In this document: positions 20,219 to 23,995 of the stretch, one piece after another | Position numbering within the stretch: the first letter of the stretch is position 1 | Layout: the number at the start of each line of letters is the position of its first letter | DNA from: Ophiosphaerella korrae | Taxonomy: Eukaryota; Ascomycota; Dothideomycetes; Pleosporales; Phaeosphaeriaceae | Assembly (NCBI GenBank): GCA_028456385.1 | Contig: JALNQF010000545.1 | Coordinates: 1 to 23,995, forward strand | Reading direction: 5' to 3' | DNA length: 23,995 bases | The notes under the pieces: model-generated | What the model saw: only the letters and a program-made list of their open reading frames with translations | Databases searched by the model: none | Told to the model about the DNA's origin: nothing | Position numbers and translations under genes: made by a program

Positions 20219-22741
20219 GTCCTAATATACTCTAATAATAAAATAGACTATATCTAGTACGTTTGTAAAGTACTTACGCGACTAAAAGAATAAAGCTTCT
20301 ACGTAGACCCTAAAAAATCTAGCCTCTACGCTACCTTAGTTAAGTTTTTAGGTATAATTATCTCTAATAAAGGAATTACAATAGATCTCTCTAAAGTTAA
20401 AGCTATCTAGGAGTAGGAAATACTAAAGACTACTAAAGAAGTCCTAGCCTTTCTAGGCTATACTAGATTTCTCTAGCGCTTTATTAAGGATTACTTAAGC
20501 CTTACCCTACTACTTACTAAGTTAATTAAGTCTAAGGTTATTACTAAACCTACTAAAAGAGATAGGCTACCCCTTTAAAAGACTTAGTATAAGCCTTTTA
20601 CAATTACCTAAGAATATATAGACGCTTTTAATAAACTAAAAGCTACTTTCTAGCTAGGTATAGTCTTACTTTACTTTAACTCCTTAAAACTAATCTATAT
20701 CTAAACTAATACCTCTAGGTAGGCCTTAGGTAGAGTAATAAGCTAACTAAACTAAGATAGAATCTAATAGCTAGTTAGCTTCTTCTTAAAAAAATACACC
20801 CTAGTAGAATATAATTATAATATCTACGACCTAGAACTTATAGCTATAATCTAAGTATTTAAAGAATAAGAACTACAGCTTATAAGTAGTCTATATATAA
20901 TCTACGTTATAATAGACTATTATAATTTAGAAACCTTTATAATAACTAAAAAGCTTAATTACTACTAGGCCTACTAGTTATTATTCTTGTCCTAATTTAA
21001 TTTCTATATTAAATACGCACCTAGCAACATAAACAAAGTTATAGACGCCCTAAGCTACTAACTATAGGATTACCCTATAGACGATTCTAATCTACGAGTA
21101 TTAGGAGCTAACTAAATTATCCTAAGCCCTTAAGTTCTAGCCCTAGGCGTAAAACCTACGCTAGATATAGTAATTCGCGCTCTAAGCCTTGTAGACCTAT
21201 AAAAGCTAGATAGATTTATAGTAGAATAAGCTACTATAGTATACGCCTACTTTTACTATATTATAAGAATAAAACCTAAATTAGTAAACTTACTAGAGGA
21301 TTTTCTACTACCTTATAATAGAGAACTAAACCTAGAACTCTTACTATATATTGTTGACCTACGCCTAATAGAAAAATTACTAGATATAGTGTACTTAGAA
21401 GACTACGTAGCCTAAGCTATATTTACTACTATAGATAGTAGACAATAAAAACTAATAAAAGCCTTCTATAAAGTAGGATACTACTTCTTATATACTAATA
21501 TTAGCTCTACTAGATTAGAGAAAGAAAAGTGCTTCTAGGTTAATAAAACGCGTCTATATATCTCTCTAAATACTTATCTATACTACTAAATCTTTAATTT
21601 ATACTACAACTATTAGTTAGTAGGCTATAAAGGACTTTATAGTACGCTATATCTAATATATAAGCGCTATTATTAGCCTAAGATATATTAAGCTATTAAG
21701 TAATTTTGTAATATATACTTAATCTACTACTATATAAAGAACTTATAAGATAGTAAACTTAGTTACCTCTAACCTATACTAATTTCTTATATACTCTAGA
21801 CTAATATCTTAGTAGACTATATCTAAGCTTTACTAACTAGTAAAAACAGTAGCTAGATTTATAAATATATCCTTGTAATTTACTACTATCTTATAAAAAG
21901 ACGCTATTTCTTCCTCTATAAGTCTCTAAAACCTAAGGAAGCTACCTAATATTTTATATCTATTTTTAAGCTTTATAGAGTCTTAATAAATATTGTATCT
22001 AATAAAGAGATAACCTTTATTAGCTAATTTTAGCACTATATATATAAACGCCTCTATATTACGCAAAAGCTCTTAACTACGTACTACCTAGAAACTAATA
22101 GCTAAACTAAGTAAGTAAATTAAGCCCTAGAGATCTTTCTAAGGCAATATATTAACTACGCGTAGAATAACTAGGTAGCTTAGCTATACATAGCTAAGTT
22201 CTAAGTAAATAACACTATTAATATATCTATTAGGATAACTCTATTTCTTGTAGATCTAGGGTATTACCCTTGTAGTAGTATATACCTTAGTAAAAACAAT
22301 AAAGATTAACTAAACCTAGCCTAACGTAACTAACGCATACAAGCTAACGAGCTACTTAACGCCTATAGTAACCTAGTAGCCTACTTTAAGGAAAAAATAC
22401 TCTAGGTACAACAAAAGTAAGTAGCCTAAGCTAATACCTCTTACTAAAGTAGACTAGTATATAAAGTTAGTAACTAAGCCTATATTAGTATAGCTAATTA
22501 AAGAACTACTTAGCTAACTCTAAAATTAGACTACTAATAGGTAGGCCTATACTCTATTAAGAGAGTTATCTACAATAGTAGAGTATATAAGCTAGTACTA
22601 CCCTAAGAGATACTAAGTAAAGGCGTATTCTTAGTCTTCTCTCTAAAACTCTTACGCCTTAGAGATTAGAAGCCTTTACTAGATTAAGACCTACTATAGC
22701 TAATCTCTATTATTATTACTAATAAAGAAACTAGTAGCGTA

Positions 22742-22950
22742 TATAAAGAATACTTAGTAGAAGCTATCTTAGACGTACGCTTTAAAGAGCGTAGAAAATA
22801 CGTAGGATAGTACTACTTAGTCTACTAGACTAGCTATAATAAACCTATATAGGAGCTAGTAGAAGAATTTGTAAAATATAAAGCTACCTTTAACTTTTAC
22901 TAGAACTACTTAGAGAAAGCTAAACTACTAACTCTACGTATACTTAAAAA
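22742..22950 (+). other. Chromodomain of element C
   Basis: Reading stops as Trp or Gln, the frame gives EYLVEAILDVRF, KYVGQYYLVY-stop-TSYNKPI, then ELVEEF, YKATFNFY and NYLEK. This follows the 'y-VE-ILd-R', 'YLVkW-GY--p-WE' and 'A---F---yp-k' pattern of chromoviral chromodomains. It sits at the C-terminus of the integrase, where it would bind methylated histone H3. Confidence 0.8.
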
Positions 22951-23173
22951 ATAGAGCCCTAATAAAAACGTAACCTATTAGAGTATTCTAACCTACTAAT
23001 AGGTATAAAAAAAGCCCCCTCTAAGGCGCAATCGCTACCTTTAACTTTTACTAGAACTACCTAGAGAAGCTTAAAATACTAACTACATACCTAAAATAGA
23101 GCCTAACGAAGATATAACCTAGTAAAGTACTCTAGCTATTAGTAGGCGTAAAAAAGGCCCTCTAAGGCGTAAT
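22883..23173. repeat. Tandem duplication of about 150 bp at the 3' end of element C pol
   Basis: Unit 1 (22883-23032) and unit 2 (23034-23173) both start GCTACCTTTAACTTTTACTA and both end in CCCTCTAAGGCG(C/T)AAT. The second unit is about 10 bases shorter and has diverged by transitions and small indels. The first unit encodes the end of the chromodomain and a tail; the second extends the tail. Confidence 0.8.
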
Positions 23174-23177
23174 TAGA

Positions 23178-23780
23178 AAACTTTACTACTAGCTAAAGCT
23201 AAATTATAGCGTAAAAATAGTAGGAATAGTTTACCTTAGCTAGCCTTACTACTATAGCTACAACTACTACGCTCCCTTACAACTAGTTATACGTAGGTCT
23301 AGTTTACTGTCGCAGAATTTACAACTAGCTACTAAATTCCTAGCTAGGGCTACTCTACGCTGCTTACCTCTTAATACTTATAAATATTAGGCTTACTAGG
23401 TCCCCTATATTAACGAACCTACCTATCGCAAAGCCTATATCTATAGTAGGTACCTATATAGAGATTTAGCGCTATTAAGTTACTTAGTAGCGTTAACTTT
23501 ACTTTCTCTTATACTATATACAAATACTTTTAGGTTTAATTTTATTAGTGTAGAGTAGAAGTAGTAGAAAAGAGTTTATAGTTAACACGTTTTATATATA
23601 GAAGTTGCGTAGGTCTTAATTTTACACTAAAATTAGTAAAAACCTTAGCTCTATACTCTATAAATAACGATTTTAACTCTAAAAATAGTTAACCTCCTTA
23701 ACCCTAGCTACTACTACTACTACCTAATAGGTATTATTAGTTAATTAGAGCCCTTTTTAAGCTCTAGGAATTCGCTCTTT
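23178..23780 (+). pseudogene. Possible extra ORF between pol and 3' LTR of element C
   Basis: One plus frame (+1 relative to pol) is free of TGA and has only TAG/TAA that could be mutated Gln codons from about 23180 to the LTR. The most protein-like stretch, about 23283-23560, reads LLSQNLQLATKFLARATLRC and later YRKAYIYSRYLYRDLALL, then SYLVALTLLSLILY, which could be a hydrophobic, possibly membrane-spanning helix. I recognise no family. The opposite strand has a shorter candidate around 23270-23350 with Cys residues (SCKFCDSKLDL). This could equally be non-coding 3' sequence of the element. Confidence 0.35.
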
Positions 23781-23795
23781 AAAAGGAGAGAGACG
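23781..23795 (+). promoter_or_regulatory. Polypurine tract of element C
   Basis: AAAAGGAGAGAGACG directly precedes the 3' LTR start at 23796, the position expected for the plus-strand primer. Confidence 0.75.
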
Positions 23796-23995
23796 TATAA
23801 AAGAGTTATCCCTTATATCTTTTATTTTTGCACTAATATTAGTAAGTTTACAACTTACTAATATTGTAAACTTACTAATATTACAAAACTTACTAATATC
23901 GCAAACTTACTAATATTACGAACTTACTAATATTTAACTACCTTTCTACTTTTAGTTAGCGCTTAGTAAGCTACTAGGTATATATACCTAGTACT
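23796..23995 (+). repeat. 3' LTR of element C, first 200 bp (continues beyond window)
   Basis: Aligns base for base in length with 15474-15673, including the 17-bp repeat array (23835-23934) and the palindrome (23973-23992). The differences I see are transitions. Confidence 0.88.

Larger units (their letters stand above)
18899..23176 (+). pseudogene. Element C Pol: protease, RT, RNase H, integrase, chromodomain (RIP-mutated)
   Basis: A single frame, -1 relative to gag, extends about 1,426 codons. Protease: Asn-Asn-Arg at 18986-18994 in place of Asp-Ser/Thr-Gly, followed by ANVNFI. RT (about 19790-20500): QVYVDYCKLN, ITLNLEQLT, VVPFSFTNILATFQ, then Tyr-Arg-Asp-Asn at 20207-20218. RNase H about 20570-21065, ending KVIDALSY (stops read as Gln in some quoted stretches). 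Integrase: zinc-binding region about 21610-21730 (GYKGLYSTL, KRYY), core with VDYI (first Asp), SNKEITF (second Asp now Asn) and QALEIFLRQY (Glu). Chromodomain about 22742-22950, with a duplicated tail. The overlap and -1 relation to gag suggest programmed frameshifting, but I did not find a slippery heptamer. Dead through stops and three active-site losses. Confidence 0.85.
15474..23995 (+). mobile_element. Element C: second Ty3/Gypsy chromovirus, 3' LTR cut by window edge
   Basis: The 200 bases at 15474-15673 recur without indels at 23796-23995 and are the start of the LTRs. Between them lie a long gag (frame 0), pol in the -1 frame with protease, RT, RNase H, integrase and chromodomain, and a 600-bp 3' segment before a polypurine tract. 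It is unrelated at the nucleotide level to A, B and D. CpG sites are largely retained, CpA largely lost. At least 8.5 kb, which is long for a chromovirus. Confidence 0.9.

Noticed and set aside
1..23995. Mitochondrial or other organellar AT-rich DNA
   Set aside because: No organellar protein, rRNA or tRNA genes; instead nested LTR retrotransposons with target duplications, which belong to nuclear chromosomes.

Overview
The window is a gene-free, AT-rich block of dead transposable elements, most likely from a filamentous ascomycete (Pezizomycotina). CpA and TpG are scarce and TpA is heavily over-represented on both strands. Retrotransposon reading frames are recognisable over kilobases but are riddled with TAG/TAA where Gln or Trp codons are expected, and ATG is almost gone. 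This is the footprint of repeat-induced point mutation (RIP). I see no host gene, rRNA, tRNA or CRISPR array.

Layout: (1) 1-1061, the 5' part of a Tc1/impala-like DNA transposon on the minus strand, with a transposase frame that has few lesions and a terminal repeat at 1034-1059. (2) 1062-4053 and 11091-12767, one Ty3/Gypsy element (called D here), minus strand, split by later insertions. (3) 4054-11090, a complete but RIP-mutated chromovirus (A), plus strand, with 433-bp LTRs, a TTTTT target duplication, one gag-pol frame ending in a chromodomain, and a decayed antisense ORF downstream. It sits inside the gag of D. (4) 12185-12629, a solo LTR related to the A LTR, minus strand, flanked by TTATT, inside the 5' LTR of D. 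(5) 12768-15122, the 5' half of another element of the D type (B), plus strand, starting inside the D LTR. (6) 15123-15473, unassigned sequence interrupting B. (7) 15474-23995, a second, distinct chromovirus (C), plus strand, with a long coiled-coil Gag, Pol in the -1 frame, a chromodomain, an unexplained ORF-like 3' segment and the beginning of its 3' LTR; it runs off the window.

Relative order from nesting: D is oldest. B, the solo LTR, A and the Tc1 element each landed in D, and the unassigned segment and C lie in or next to B. The degree of decay agrees: D and B have lost most CpG and CpA sites, whereas A, C and the Tc1 element keep more. Both complete Pol proteins end in a chromodomain, a module known to steer chromovirus integrase to H3K9-methylated chromatin. 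This offers an explanation for why elements piled into an already silenced, RIP-mutated region. All coding elements except perhaps the Tc1 copy are clearly dead: protease, reverse transcriptase and zinc-knuckle catalytic or ligand residues are mutated as well as interrupted by stops.
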